From Aestuariivita sp. (GTDB taxonomy: Bacteria; Pseudomonadota; Alphaproteobacteria; Rhodobacterales; Rhodobacteraceae): 64,000 bases of DNA. Positions within the stretch are counted from its first letter, which is position 1. Each line of letters opens with the position of its first letter. The stretch covers positions 51,073-115,072 of the forward strand of contig NZ_JAAWWD010000036.1 in assembly GCF_021404545.1 (NCBI RefSeq), given 5' to 3'. Positions 53,105 to 62,918 of this stretch are shown here, in pieces. The notes below the pieces were generated by a model that was not told the DNA's origin, ran no database searches, and was given only the letters and a program-made list of their open reading frames with translations. A program made the position numbers and the translations under genes.

Positions 53105-54421
53105 ATGGCAGACACATCCAAGACGTTCGCCCTGATCGGTGCAGGACCGATGGGACTGGCCGCGGCCAAACTCTTGTCCGAGAACGACATTCCGTTTCAG
53201 GGGTTCGAGCTGCACTCCGATGTGGGCGGGCTGTGGGACATCGAGGCGCCGCGCTCGACCATGTATCAAAGCGCGCATCTGATCTCCTCCAAACGGATGA
53301 CGGAATTTGCCGATTTCCCGATGGGGGAGGAGGTGGCCGAGTACCCGTCGCACCGGGAGTTGCGGCAGTATTTTCGGGACTTCGCCCGGAATTTCGACCT
53401 CTATCGCCGCTATATGTTCGGGACAGAGGTTATGTCCTGCACCCCACTTGGCGGCGATGGTGAAGGCTGGCAGCTGCGCTGGCGCAATGCCGATGGCGAA
53501 GGCGAGGGCACCTTTGCTGGGGTCATGATCGCCAATGGCACGCTGAGCGAGCCGAACATGCCCGATTTCCCCGGCCAGTTCGATGGCGAGCTGATCCATG
53601 CAAGCGCCTATAAGGATCCGCGCCAGTTCGACGGCAAGCGGGTTCTGGTGGTCGGGGCCGGCAATTCCGGCTGCGATATCGCAGTGGATGCCATCCATCA
53701 CGGGCAAAGCTGCGATCTGTCGATGCGGCGCGGCTATCACTTCGTGCCCAAATACGTCTTTGGCAAACCCGCCGACACGCTGGGCGGGATGATCAAGCTG
53801 CCGATGTCGATCAAGCGCAAGATCGACGGCATGATCCTGAAATGGTTCGTGGGCAATCCGCAGAAATACGGGTTTCCTAACCCCGATCACCGGCTTTACG
53901 AGAGCCATCCCATCGTGAACTCGCTGGTGCTCTATCACGCAGGTCATGGCGATCTGCGCATCCGCCCCGATATCGCGCGGATTGACGGGCATTCGGTGGA
54001 ATTCACCGATGGCAGTCGGTCGGAATATGACATGATTCTGGCCGCGACCGGCTACAAGCTGCACTATCCGTTCATCGACCAGAGCCTGCTCAACTGGCAA
54101 GGCTCCGCACCGCATCTCTTTCTCAATGCGATGCACCCTGAGCGCGACGATCTCTTTGTCCTGGGCATGATCGAGGCGAGCGGGCTCGGCTGGCAGGGCC
54201 GCCATGAGCAGGCCGAAATGGTCGTGCGTTACATCAAAGGGTTGCGGGCTGGCACTCGGGCAGCCAAAGCGCTGCACCACGAAAAGGCGGGGGGCTATGC
54301 GCGGGCCACCGGCGGGGTCAAATACCTCGACCTGCCGCGCATGGCCTATTACGTCGACAAGGCGACCTATCGCGGAACGGTCGGCAAGTGGATCGACGCT
54401 CTGAAAGGCGCGGAGGGATGA
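53105..54421 (+). CDS. Flavin-containing monooxygenase (FMO/Baeyer-Villiger type)
   Basis: A 438-residue FAD/NADPH enzyme. The FAD motif is GAGPMG (residues 12-17), the FMO identifying stretch reads FPGQFDGELIHASAY, and the NADPH motif is VVGAGNSGCDIAVD. It inserts oxygen into nitrogen/sulfur compounds or ketones; the substrate is unknown. GGGAGGAGAC precedes the ATG. It opens a four-gene unit in which every junction is an ATGA overlap: monooxygenase, BASS transporter, epimerase-like SDR and SDR. Confidence 0.88.
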   Translation: MADTSKTFALIGAGPMGLAAAKLLSENDIPFQGFELHSDVGGLWDIEAPRSTMYQSAHLISSKRMTEFADFPMGEEVAEYPSHRELRQYFRDFARNFDLYRRYMFGTEVMSCTPLGGDGEGWQLRWRNADGEGEGTFAGVMIANGTLSEPNMPDFPGQFDGELIHASAYKDPRQFDGKRVLVVGAGNSGCDIAVDAIHHGQSCDLSMRRGYHFVPKYVFGKPADTLGGMIKLPMSIKRKIDGMILKWFVGNPQKYGFPNPDHRLYESHPIVNSLVLYHAGHGDLRIRPDIARIDGHSVEFTDGSRSEYDMILAATGYKLHYPFIDQSLLNWQGSAPHLFLNAMHPERDDLFVLGMIEASGLGWQGRHEQAEMVVRYIKGLRAGTRAAKALHHEKAGGYARATGGVKYLDLPRMAYYVDKATYRGTVGKWIDALKGAEG

Positions 54422-55314
54422 TCGATGAGGTTGTGCTGAACTTCAGCCCCGCCTCCTTGATGCTTTTGAACGGTATTCTGGCGATTGTGATGTTTTCCAT
54501 CGCGATTGACCTCAAACCGCGGGATTTCCGTGCCTTGATGCGCGCGCCCCGGGCCCTGTTGGTGGGGCTGTTCAGTCAGTTCCTGCTGTTGCCAGCGTTG
54601 ACATTCGCGATGATCCTGGTGCTGGAGCCGCAAGCCTCGATCGCTTTGGGTCTGATCTTGGTGGCGGCCTGTCCGGGGGGCAATATCTCGAACTTCATCA
54701 CCCATCGGGCGGGCGGGAACGCAGCACTTTCGGTGTCGATGACGGCCTTTGCGACCGTGGGGGCGATTCTGCTGACGCCGCTCAACATCGCCTTTTGGGG
54801 TGGGATGTATCCGCCGACACAGGCGATCTTGCAGGCCACGCAGATCGACCCGGTTTCAGTCGCGATCACGGTGACCTTCATGCTGGTGTTGCCGCTGATC
54901 CTGGGGATCACGCTGAACGTGCGGCGCCCGTCGCTGGCGTTTCGGATCCGGATGCCGCTGCAATGGCTGTCGATGGGGATCTTCGTGGCGTTTATCCTGC
55001 TGGCGTTGGCGGCCAACTGGGCGTTTTTCCTGTCCTTCGCAGGGATCGTGGCGGGCTATGTGGTGATCCACAACGCGCTGGCGCTGGGCGGCGGATACCT
55101 TTCGGCGACCCTTGCGCGCCTCTCCCCCTTTGACCGGCGTGCGATCACCATCGAGACGGGCATCCAGAACTCCGGTCTGGGTCTGGTGCTTATCTTCGGT
55201 TTCTTCGGCGGTTTGGGCGGCATGGCCGTGGTGGCCGCATTCTGGGGTATCTGGCATGCGATTTCGGGTATCGCGCTGGCCCGTGTGATGTCGCGGACCG
55301 AGGCCGCGCGATGA
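54418..55314 (+). CDS. Bile acid:sodium symporter (BASS) family transporter
   Basis: A 298-residue membrane protein with about nine hydrophobic segments and BASS-family features such as AACPGGNISNFITHRAGGN and ETGIQNSGLGLVLIFGFFGG (conserved sodium-site regions). BASS proteins import organic anions, often with sodium. It starts within the monooxygenase stop (ATGA) and runs into the epimerase-like gene (ATGA), so uptake and oxidation of the same compound is plausible. Confidence 0.88.
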   Translation: MIDEVVLNFSPASLMLLNGILAIVMFSIAIDLKPRDFRALMRAPRALLVGLFSQFLLLPALTFAMILVLEPQASIALGLILVAACPGGNISNFITHRAGGNAALSVSMTAFATVGAILLTPLNIAFWGGMYPPTQAILQATQIDPVSVAITVTFMLVLPLILGITLNVRRPSLAFRIRMPLQWLSMGIFVAFILLALAANWAFFLSFAGIVAGYVVIHNALALGGGYLSATLARLSPFDRRAITIETGIQNSGLGLVLIFGFFGGLGGMAVVAAFWGIWHAISGIALARVMSRTEAAR

Positions 55315-56234
55315 GCCGCGTTCTGGTAACCGGTGCCGCCGGGATGGTCGGGCGCGCGCTTCTGGCGGAACTGCCGCAGGCCGTGGCCACGGATCTGGCG
55401 CGGGCCGATCTGCCCGAGGAAATCCCGTTTCACCGCATGGACGTGACCGGCACCGATCCAGACCGTGTGATCGGCAAGGTCAGGCCCGAGGTGGTTGTGC
55501 ATCTGGCCTCCATCGTGACACCGCCGCCTGGGATGGGGCGGGAGGCGGCCTATGCCGTGGATGTGACAGGCACCCGCAACGTGCTGGAGGCCTGTCTCGC
55601 GCATGGCGTCCGGCGGTTGGTGGTCACCAGCTCTGGCGCGGCTTATGGCTATCACCCCGACAATCCGGTGCCCTTGCGCGAAACCGATCCATGCCGGGGA
55701 AACCCTGAGTTTCCATATGCCGATCACAAACGCCGGGTCGAAGAGATGCTGGCCAAGGCGCGTGCCACACATCCGCAGCTTGAACAGGTGATCTTGCGTG
55801 TGGGCACCGTACTGGGGGCCGGAACCCGGAACCAGATCACCGCGCTTTTTCTCAAGAAGCGCCTTTTGGCGATTGCGGGCAGTGACAGCCCCTTTGTCTT
55901 TATCTGGACGCAGGACCTGGCACGTATCCTGCACCGCGCGGCGACAGACGGACCTGCCGGTATCTTCAACGTGGCCGGTGATGGCGCGCTCTGCGTCGAT
56001 GATCTGGCGCGCGCGCTGGGTAAACCTGTGCTGCGACTGCCCGGCTGGGCACTGAAATCCGCGTTGGCGGTGGCGCGCCCATTCGGTCTGTCGCGCTATG
56101 GGCCCGAGCAGGTGCGGTTTCTGCAGTACCGCCCGGTTCTGGCCAATGATGCGCTCAAGGAGGTGTTTGGTTATGTGCCACAGATGACCTCTGCCCAGGT
56201 TTTCGATCACTGGCGCAAGGCGGCGGGCCTATGA
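55311..56234 (+). CDS. NAD-dependent epimerase/dehydratase-family (extended SDR) protein
   Basis: A 307-residue extended SDR. The NAD motif is VTGAAGMVGRALL, the catalytic Ser lies in VVTSSGAAYG, and the Tyr/Lys pair is seen in FPYADHKRRVEEML (YxxxK). It could act as a dehydrogenase on hydroxylated products of the monooxygenase. Overlaps with both neighbours are four bases. Confidence 0.87.
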   Translation: MSRVLVTGAAGMVGRALLAELPQAVATDLARADLPEEIPFHRMDVTGTDPDRVIGKVRPEVVVHLASIVTPPPGMGREAAYAVDVTGTRNVLEACLAHGVRRLVVTSSGAAYGYHPDNPVPLRETDPCRGNPEFPYADHKRRVEEMLAKARATHPQLEQVILRVGTVLGAGTRNQITALFLKKRLLAIAGSDSPFVFIWTQDLARILHRAATDGPAGIFNVAGDGALCVDDLARALGKPVLRLPGWALKSALAVARPFGLSRYGPEQVRFLQYRPVLANDALKEVFGYVPQMTSAQVFDHWRKAAGL

Positions 56235-56989
56235 AGAGCGCGCTGATCACGGGCGGCAATGGCGGGTTGGGACGGGCGCTGGCCCGGCGCTTGCATGGGC
56301 AGGGCTGGCACACCGTCTTGATGGATATCGACATTGCCGGGCTGGCCGCCGACGACCGGCAGACACCGATAAAGGTCGACCTGACGGATGCCACGGCCTT
56401 GGCACATGCTGCGAAAACGGCGATTGCCGCGCGCCCGTCCATCGATCTGGTGATCTACAACGCGGGCATCACCCATATCGGCGGTTTTGCTGACACCGAC
56501 GATCCCACCCATCGCCGGGTGTTCGAGGTCAACTATTTCGCCGCCGTCAACCTGGCGCGCGAGATGGTCGCCCCGATCCGCGCGAGCCGGGGCACGCATC
56601 TGGCGATCAGCTCGGTTGCGGGCTTTGCACCGCTTTACCACCGCACCGCCTATGCCGCCTCTAAACACGCGATGGAGGGGTTCTTTGCCTCGCTGAGATC
56701 CGAAGAGGCTGTACACGGGGTCCGCACCCTGATTGCCGCCCCCAGTTTCGTGGCCACCAATCCCGGCAATCCCCAGCGTCAGCCCAACGGGATCGCCCGG
56801 CCCGGATCGGCATCGGACGGTGTCGACGAGATGTCGCCCCAGGAGGCCGCAAAGGCTATCCTGAGAGGGTTGGAGAAGGCGCGCGCCTTCATCCCTGTCG
56901 GGCGCGTGGCCCGGTTGGCCTGGTGGATCAACAGCCTTTCGCCCCGCCTTTATCAGCGCCTGATGGAGCGGAACATACGCGGTCGTTGA
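56231..56989 (+). CDS. SDR-family oxidoreductase
   Basis: A 252-residue classical SDR with TGGNGGLGRALARRL as the cofactor motif, IYNAGITH as the NAG motif, AISSVAGFAP for the catalytic Ser and YAASKHAMEGF for YxxxK. It is the last gene of the TetR-regulated unit. The ending NSLSPRLYQRLMERNIRGR resembles acylglycerol/retinol-type SDRs, but the substrate is unknown. Confidence 0.87.
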   Translation: MKSALITGGNGGLGRALARRLHGQGWHTVLMDIDIAGLAADDRQTPIKVDLTDATALAHAAKTAIAARPSIDLVIYNAGITHIGGFADTDDPTHRRVFEVNYFAAVNLAREMVAPIRASRGTHLAISSVAGFAPLYHRTAYAASKHAMEGFFASLRSEEAVHGVRTLIAAPSFVATNPGNPQRQPNGIARPGSASDGVDEMSPQEAAKAILRGLEKARAFIPVGRVARLAWWINSLSPRLYQRLMERNIRGR

Positions 56990-57170
56990 TCCTGCGCCCC
57001 CGGCGCACGGACGCGTCGGGCGGGTCTTTCCGGGCTTGGCGGCAGTGCCAGAAAACATGCATTCTCACACATATTTCGTGTCAGAACCGGTCCACCCCAT
57101 GTAGAATGCTTTACCTAACGTCCGGCCTTTGCCTAAGCTGAGACCCTAAAAAACCGAACGGGAGGTTCAC

Positions 57171-58352
57171 ATGAAGACGCTATTGGCTGCAAGCGTGGTT
57201 GCCGGTTTGCTGGCACCCGCCGCCATCGCAGAGGATATCAAATTGGGGATCATCTATGGCTTTACCGGCCCGATCGAATCCCTGACGTTGCCCATGGCCG
57301 CCGGCGCTGAAATGGCGATGCAGGAGGTCACCGCATCGGGTCTGCTGCTGGAAGGGGCGAGCGTGACTTCTGTGCGCGGCGATTCCACCTGTATCGATTC
57401 CGCCGCGGCCACCGCTGCCGCTGAACGTCTGGTCACGGCGGATCGGGTGAACGCGATCGTAGGCGCGGATTGTTCCGGTGTGACCGGGGCGATCCTGCAA
57501 AACGTGGCGGTTGCCAATGGCATCGTGATGATCTCTCCCTCGGCCACCTCTCCGGGCCTGTCGATGGCCGAAGACAATGGCCTTTTCTTCCGCACCGCCC
57601 CGTCGGATGCCCGCGAAGGTCAGGTGATGACCGATATCCTGAAGGAGGAAGGCATCCAGTCGGTCGCGCTGACCTATACCAATAACGATTACGGCAAGGG
57701 GCTGGCCGATGCGTTCCGCACCGCGTTCGAGGCGGCAGGAGGCGAGGTTACCGCCTTTATCAGTCACGAGGATGGCAAGGCCGACTATTCCGCCGAGGTG
57801 GCTACGCTGGCCTCTGCGGGCGGCGATATCCTGGTGGTTGCGGGTTATCTCGACCAGGGCGGGCGCGGCATTATCGAGGCGTCGCTTGACACCGGTGCCT
57901 GGGATCGGTTCGTGTTGCCCGGCGGTATGATCGGCGACAACATCCTGACCATCGGCGAGGCGCTCAACGGCTCGTTCGGGCAAGTCGCGGGCACCGACAG
58001 CCCCGGCACCAATATCTTTGCCGATCTGGCCGAAGCGGCGGGTTTTGACGGTACCTCTCCGTTCACACCCGAAAGCTATGATGCCGCGGCCCTCATCCTG
58101 CTTGCGATGCAGGCCGCTGGGTCTTCCCAGAGCGGTGCGCTCAAGGATCATGTATTCGAGGTGGCCAACGCGCCGGGTGAACGGATCTATCCCGGAGAAC
58201 TGGCCAAGGCGCTGCAAATCCTCAAGGACGGGGGCGAGATCGACTATGTCGGCGCGTCCTCGGTCGAGCTGATCGGTCCGGGTGAATCCGCAGGCAACTA
58301 TCGCCAGGTTATCGTCAGGGACGGCAAGTTCGAGACGGTGCGCTTTCGCTAG
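57171..58352 (+). CDS. Branched-chain amino acid-type ABC substrate-binding protein (solitary)
   Basis: A 393-residue periplasmic binding protein (Peripla_BP_6 type) with a signal peptide ending about ...APAAIA-ED near residue 20. LSMAEDNGLFFRTAPSDA and YTNNDYGKGLADAF are typical of LivJ/amide-binding proteins. GGGAGG precedes the ATG. No permease or ATPase genes of the Liv type are near, so it must serve a transporter elsewhere or a sensor. A strong terminator follows. Confidence 0.9.
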   Translation: MKTLLAASVVAGLLAPAAIAEDIKLGIIYGFTGPIESLTLPMAAGAEMAMQEVTASGLLLEGASVTSVRGDSTCIDSAAATAAAERLVTADRVNAIVGADCSGVTGAILQNVAVANGIVMISPSATSPGLSMAEDNGLFFRTAPSDAREGQVMTDILKEEGIQSVALTYTNNDYGKGLADAFRTAFEAAGGEVTAFISHEDGKADYSAEVATLASAGGDILVVAGYLDQGGRGIIEASLDTGAWDRFVLPGGMIGDNILTIGEALNGSFGQVAGTDSPGTNIFADLAEAAGFDGTSPFTPESYDAAALILLAMQAAGSSQSGALKDHVFEVANAPGERIYPGELAKALQILKDGGEIDYVGASSVELIGPGESAGNYRQVIVRDGKFETVRFR

Positions 58353-58376
58353 TCCTGTTCGGTCAGGAGAGAGCGG

Positions 58377-58408
58377 TGTCCCCGGTCTTGCCCGGGGGCA
58401 TCTTTTTG
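58377..58408 (+). terminator. Rho-independent terminator after the binding-protein gene
   Basis: TGTCCCCGG pairs with CCGGGGGCA (nine pairs including one G-U) around a six-base loop and is followed by TCTTTTTG. It starts 25 bases after the stop codon and is the best intrinsic terminator in the window. Confidence 0.85.
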
Positions 58409-59274
58409 TATGATTGACCGTGTCTTTGAAACCGACTGTTGCTTTCGGCGCGCTGCAAGGGGGCTGCGCAGAGCTTAGTTTGGCCGTTTGGCTTTGCCCA
58501 TCTGGGCTGAGGAGATGGCGCGAGATCCATTCCCTGGATGGGCGGGCGGCGCGGTGACAAGACCAGGATACATCGTGATCTGGTGCATGGGGTCCCTCGC
58601 CTCGAAGAAGATCAACGCATAGGCGACGCGCAAAAAGATGAGGGACTTGATCCCGGAGGGCACAATCTGGACCCCGGGGTGCGGATCTCATCAAGGCTTG
58701 GCTGACAAAATCGACTTCCTGAACAGCGGATACATGTATACAAGCCGACCCGTCACCTCCATCATCCTGGCAAGACGATGACGGACCATACATTTCTGCG
58801 ATCATCTCTTTCAGAGTGACCATTTCCTTCGTCTGTCCGGCCAGCGTTTCTTCAGCGTTGCATTTACGGCTTCCGGCATCTTCGGCCTCTTGGTGTCGAC
58901 CAAGGCCAATTCGACGAGGCCATGCTCAACTGCAGTTCCAAAAGGCCAAACCCCGCTACTGCTGGCGCTGGCACGCCCCGGCAAGCGTATCACAATGCTG
59001 CAATCAATGACCGCCTGAGTGCTGCGCGACAGCCCTCTGTGCGCGGCCTCAAACCACTTGGAAAACTCCTTCAAAGCATTGATCTGTAGCGGTATTCCAC
59101 GCCATTTGTTCCGCGTCGACGGCAAGGCCATGGCGGAGCAACAATGGCCATGCTCCATCAAGAATACGCCATGGGCATATCAAAAACGTTATGTCTGTTA
59201 CTGACTTCCCCTACCTTCCCCACGTCCCGCGCATCGCTATCCTTGAGCGTATCGGAGCATGAGGGGCAGCGGGT
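58409..59274. other. Intergenic region without a recognised gene
   Basis: About 866 bases with only short open frames. The longest is a leftward one of 116 codons at 58811-59161, without family resemblance or a good start. Compared with neighbouring genes the region is less GC-biased. It may hold decayed sequence and must contain the promoter of the MttB-like operon. Confidence 0.5.
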
Positions 59275-60831
59275 ATGGGTAACGTGCAGGGGCCGGTTAA
59301 ACGCACAGCGCGCAAGGGCGGCCGCAACCGAAGCGCGCATAAGGCCGCGTCCGCGCCGGAACCCTCCGTCAGGCAGATCCGCAATCCCTACGACCCCATC
59401 GATGTGATGACGCAAGAGCAGGAAGCGCATGTCCATGCCATGTCGCGGCGCCTCCCGAGCGAGGTCGGGCTGCGCTTCCTCTCGCCTGAGACTTGGCCGA
59501 TCCTCGAACGCAAAGGCTGCCGGGTGGACCGGGACACGGGCCAGGTCCGGTTTCCGCCCGAGGTGGTCGAGGCGTTTCTGGCCCACGCGCCGGAGAGGTT
59601 CACCCTGCATGCACCCGACCCCAGGAACGACCTGAGTATAGGCGATGGGCACATCCATTTCGGCTCGGCCTCCTCGGCCCCCAATGTCATCGATATGGAC
59701 CGAGGGCGCCGCCCGGGCACCAACGCCGATTTCAAGGATCTCGTTCGGCTGCACCAGATGCTGGCGGCCTGCGCGTTCCATTCCGGGCACGCGGTGGAGC
59801 CAATCGACACGCCGGTCAATACGCGCCACCTGAGCATCGCCCTGTCGTGGTACATCTTGTCGGACAAGCTCGTTCTGATCTATGCGATCGGTCGGACGCG
59901 AGTCGAGGACAGCCTCGACATGGCCGCGCTGGCGCGGGGCATCTCACGCGAAGACCTGCGCCTGACCCTCTGCCTGCACGCCTCGATCAACGTGAATTCG
60001 CCTCTCGTCGTGGACGCACCGCTGATCGAGGGCGCAATGGCACTGGCGCTGAACGGGCAGGTCAACGTCGTCTCGCCTGTCGCCTTTTCGGGTGCGATGT
60101 CTCCGATCAGCCTGTCGGGTTCAATCATCCAGTGCAACGCCGAGGCCATCGGTGTCATCGCTTTTCTGCAGATGGTCGCGCCCGGTGCGCGCTGCCTATA
60201 TGGCGTTCTGTCGACGCCCATCGACATGAAGTCGGGCGCGCCTGCGATGGGCGTGCCGGAAACGGTCACCGGTGCCCTCGCCGCCGGGCAGATGGCGCGC
60301 CGCTATCGCTTGCCACAGCGCTCGATGCTGGGATCCACCTCGAATGCGCCGGACGCGCAATCCGCCTGGGAGACGATGTTCTCGCTCTGGGCGGTGATGC
60401 TGTCGGGCGCGCATATGGTCTATCATTCGGTCGGCTGGATGGAAGGCGGGCTCACGACGGGGTTCGAAAAGTCCATCCTCGATGCCGAAATGATCGGCAT
60501 GATGGGGGCCCTGCGCGGCGGGATCGATTTCAGCGATACCGAAGAAGCGGTGGCCACGATTGCCGAGGTTGGCCCGGGCGGCCATTTCCTGGGCTGCGAC
60601 CACACGATGAGCCGCTATCGCAACGCGATGCACCTGCCGATGATCGCCGACTGGCGGGCCTATGAGTTCTGGCAGAAAGACGGCGCGCCCGACGCCGCGG
60701 CCCGCGTCAACGCCAAGTGGAAAGAGCTGCTTGAGGGCTACACCCCACCCGCCCTGCCCGAGGACCGGCGCGAGGCGATGGAAGCTCATATCGCACGACG
60801 CAGCCATGAGATCGGCGACGCCGAAATCTGA
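59275..60831 (+). CDS. MttB-superfamily methyltransferase (non-pyrrolysine)
   Basis: A 518-residue trimethylamine:corrinoid methyltransferase-family protein. Recognisable blocks are GFEKSILDAEMIGMMGAL and YGVLSTPIDMKSGAPAMGVP, plus the GCDHTMSRYRNAMHLP end. It reads through without an in-frame TAG, so it belongs to the pyrrolysine-free group whose members demethylate glycine betaine, proline betaine, carnitine or similar compounds onto a corrinoid protein. No such small corrinoid protein is adjacent. The ATG at 59275 follows GAGGGGCAGCGGGT. Confidence 0.9.
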   Translation: MGNVQGPVKRTARKGGRNRSAHKAASAPEPSVRQIRNPYDPIDVMTQEQEAHVHAMSRRLPSEVGLRFLSPETWPILERKGCRVDRDTGQVRFPPEVVEAFLAHAPERFTLHAPDPRNDLSIGDGHIHFGSASSAPNVIDMDRGRRPGTNADFKDLVRLHQMLAACAFHSGHAVEPIDTPVNTRHLSIALSWYILSDKLVLIYAIGRTRVEDSLDMAALARGISREDLRLTLCLHASINVNSPLVVDAPLIEGAMALALNGQVNVVSPVAFSGAMSPISLSGSIIQCNAEAIGVIAFLQMVAPGARCLYGVLSTPIDMKSGAPAMGVPETVTGALAAGQMARRYRLPQRSMLGSTSNAPDAQSAWETMFSLWAVMLSGAHMVYHSVGWMEGGLTTGFEKSILDAEMIGMMGALRGGIDFSDTEEAVATIAEVGPGGHFLGCDHTMSRYRNAMHLPMIADWRAYEFWQKDGAPDAAARVNAKWKELLEGYTPPALPEDRREAMEAHIARRSHEIGDAEI

Positions 60832-60858
60832 GACACGACGAAGTTGAAAGAACGGACC

Positions 60859-61623
60859 ATGCAAGCCCTGATCGTCTATGCCCATCCCGAACCACACTCC
60901 TTCAACGCCGCAATGAAGCACGTCGCGGTCGAAACGCTGACAGCCCAGGGCTGGCGTGTCGAGGTCTCGGATCTTTATGCGCAGGATTTCAAGGCGGCGG
61001 CCGATGGCCGCGACTTCGTGCAGCGTGCGGATGCCGATTATCTGAAATACGCCGCCGAACAAACCAACGCGGCGGGCCTCGATCACGGCTTCGCCCCTGA
61101 TCTTGCTGCCGAGATTGCCAAGCTCGAAGCGGTCGATCTGTTGATCCTGCAATTCCCGATGTGGTGGTTCGGCTTTCCGGCGATCCTGAAGGGCTGGGTC
61201 GACCGGGTCTTTGCGGTCGGCCGGATCTATGGCGGGGAGATCGGCATGTTCAGCAAGGGCCGGTTCAGGGGGCGTCGCGCCATGTTGGCCTTCACGACCG
61301 GCGGCGCGCCGGAAACCTATGGGCCTGCGGGGCTTTATGGCGATGCCGACGTTATCCTCTGGCCGCTTCAGAACGGCATCCTGAATTGCGTCGGTTTCGA
61401 CGTGTTGCCGCCGTTCATGGCTGCGGCACCCAGCAAGGTCGGCGACGCCGGGCGTGTGGGCATCCTCGACGCATGGGCCACGCGGTTGCGGTCCCTGGAC
61501 GGCGCCGAGCCGCTGTTCTTTCACCCTCTGGACGATTTCGACAGCGATGCCGCATGGACGCTCAGACAGGGCGTTGCCGGGCGTACGATAGGCCAGTCGG
61601 CGCGTAGAGAGAGCGACGGATGA
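60859..61623 (+). CDS. NAD(P)H-dependent flavodoxin-fold oxidoreductase (NQO/KefF type)
   Basis: A 254-residue FMN/FAD quinone reductase-like protein, starting MQALIVYAHPEPHSFNAAMK, with QFPMWWFGFPAILKGWVDRV and the glycine-rich LAFTTGGAPETYGPAG segment. It may supply reduced flavin or reactivate a cobalt centre in this operon (inference). The ATG at 60859 is preferred to an in-frame TTG at 60844. Its stop overlaps the next ATG (ATGA). Confidence 0.87.
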   Translation: MQALIVYAHPEPHSFNAAMKHVAVETLTAQGWRVEVSDLYAQDFKAAADGRDFVQRADADYLKYAAEQTNAAGLDHGFAPDLAAEIAKLEAVDLLILQFPMWWFGFPAILKGWVDRVFAVGRIYGGEIGMFSKGRFRGRRAMLAFTTGGAPETYGPAGLYGDADVILWPLQNGILNCVGFDVLPPFMAAAPSKVGDAGRVGILDAWATRLRSLDGAEPLFFHPLDDFDSDAAWTLRQGVAGRTIGQSARRESDG

Positions 61624-62918
61624 CCGCCCAGCGCGTTCCCTATTGGTGGAGCGCTGCCGGAGCGCCGACCTCACCACCCCAGACGCCGTTGCCCGTCGAG
61701 GTGGATGTCGTCGTCATCGGTGCGGGGCTCACCGGTTTGTCGGCCGCGCTGACACTGGCGGGGCGGGGCAAGTCGGTCCTGACCCTCGACGCGCGGGCCC
61801 CCGGTGAAGGCGCGTCCAGCCGTAATGGCGGCATGATCGGCGGCGGGCACCGCCTTTCGGTCGATGCCATGGAGGCCCAGTTCGGACACGCCACCGCAAC
61901 GCGGCTGCTGCGCGAGGCGCATGTGCAATCGCGCCGCTATGCGCTGGACCTGATGGAGCGCGAGGGGATCGACTGCGACTATGCAGAGACGGGCCGGTTT
62001 CGCGGGCTCTGGACGTCCAAGGAGTATGACAGCGCCGCCCGTGGTCTTGAGCGCCTGCAAGCCCTGATCGAGATCGACGCATGGATGGTGCCGAGGCGCG
62101 CGCAGTTCGCCGAAGCGGGCACCGATCTTTACGCCGGAGGCACGGTCTACGCGACCCATGGCGGCCTTGATCCGGCCAAGTGGGTTGCCGGGCTGAGGGC
62201 GGCGGCGATACGGGCCGGGGCGGTCGCGCAGGGCCATACGCCGGTCACATCGCTGGCACGATCCGGCAGGGGCCATGTGGTGACCACGCCGCGCGGGGGT
62301 GTTCGGTGTGGCACTGTTCTGGCCGCCACCAACGGTTATACGGACGCCGCCCTGGCCTGGGCCCGGCGCCGCATTGTTCCAATCCCCAGCTATGTCATGG
62401 CGAGCGCGCCGATGCGGCCGGAAATGATCGCCACGCTCTTTCCAAAGGGGCGCATGGTGGCCGAGAGCCGGGAACGCCACTGTTATTACCGCCCCTCGCC
62501 CGACGGACGGCGGATCCTCTTTGGTGGCCGCGCGGCGATGTTCCAGATGCCCGGCTGGTTCGCTGCCAATGAGCTGCGGTCATTGCTCAGAAGGGTGTTT
62601 CCCGACCTTGGCGAGGCCGAGATCAGCCACGTCTGGAGTGGCCGAACGGGGTTCACCTTCAGTTTCCTGCCGCATGTCGGGCAATTGGACGGCATCTGGC
62701 ATGCGATGGGCTATTCGGGCAGCGGCAACGCCATGGCGCCCTGGCTCGGCCACAAGGCGGCCTGCGCCATTCTGGGCGACGCCGAGGGCGAGACCGCGTT
62801 CCGTAAGACCCTTTTCCCAACGCGCCCCTGGCACCATGGGCACCCCTGGTTCCTGCCTGCGGCGGACGTGATGTTCCGCGCCCGCGACATTGTCGCAAAT
62901 CTCAGGAGAGCGTCATGA
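61620..62918 (+). CDS. FAD-dependent oxidoreductase (DAO/glycine oxidase-like)
   Basis: A 432-residue D-amino-acid-oxidase-family flavoprotein with VDVVVIGAGLTGLSAALTLA near residue 28 and GYSGSGNAMAPWLGHKAA near the C-terminus. Relatives oxidise N-methylated or secondary amines such as sarcosine or gamma-glutamyl-putrescine. With the MttB-like gene this suggests stepwise demethylation of a methylated amine. ATGA overlaps join it to both neighbours. Confidence 0.88.
   Translation: MTAQRVPYWWSAAGAPTSPPQTPLPVEVDVVVIGAGLTGLSAALTLAGRGKSVLTLDARAPGEGASSRNGGMIGGGHRLSVDAMEAQFGHATATRLLREAHVQSRRYALDLMEREGIDCDYAETGRFRGLWTSKEYDSAARGLERLQALIEIDAWMVPRRAQFAEAGTDLYAGGTVYATHGGLDPAKWVAGLRAAAIRAGAVAQGHTPVTSLARSGRGHVVTTPRGGVRCGTVLAATNGYTDAALAWARRRIVPIPSYVMASAPMRPEMIATLFPKGRMVAESRERHCYYRPSPDGRRILFGGRAAMFQMPGWFAANELRSLLRRVFPDLGEAEISHVWSGRTGFTFSFLPHVGQLDGIWHAMGYSGSGNAMAPWLGHKAACAILGDAEGETAFRKTLFPTRPWHHGHPWFLPAADVMFRARDIVANLRRAS

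Noticed and set aside
58811..59161. A 116-codon leftward frame as a transposase or regulator
   Set aside because: No catalytic or DNA-binding motif is visible and it lacks a good ribosome-binding site.
59275..60831. Pyrrolysine-containing MttB
   Set aside because: There is no in-frame TAG; the gene reads through to a TGA with normal length.
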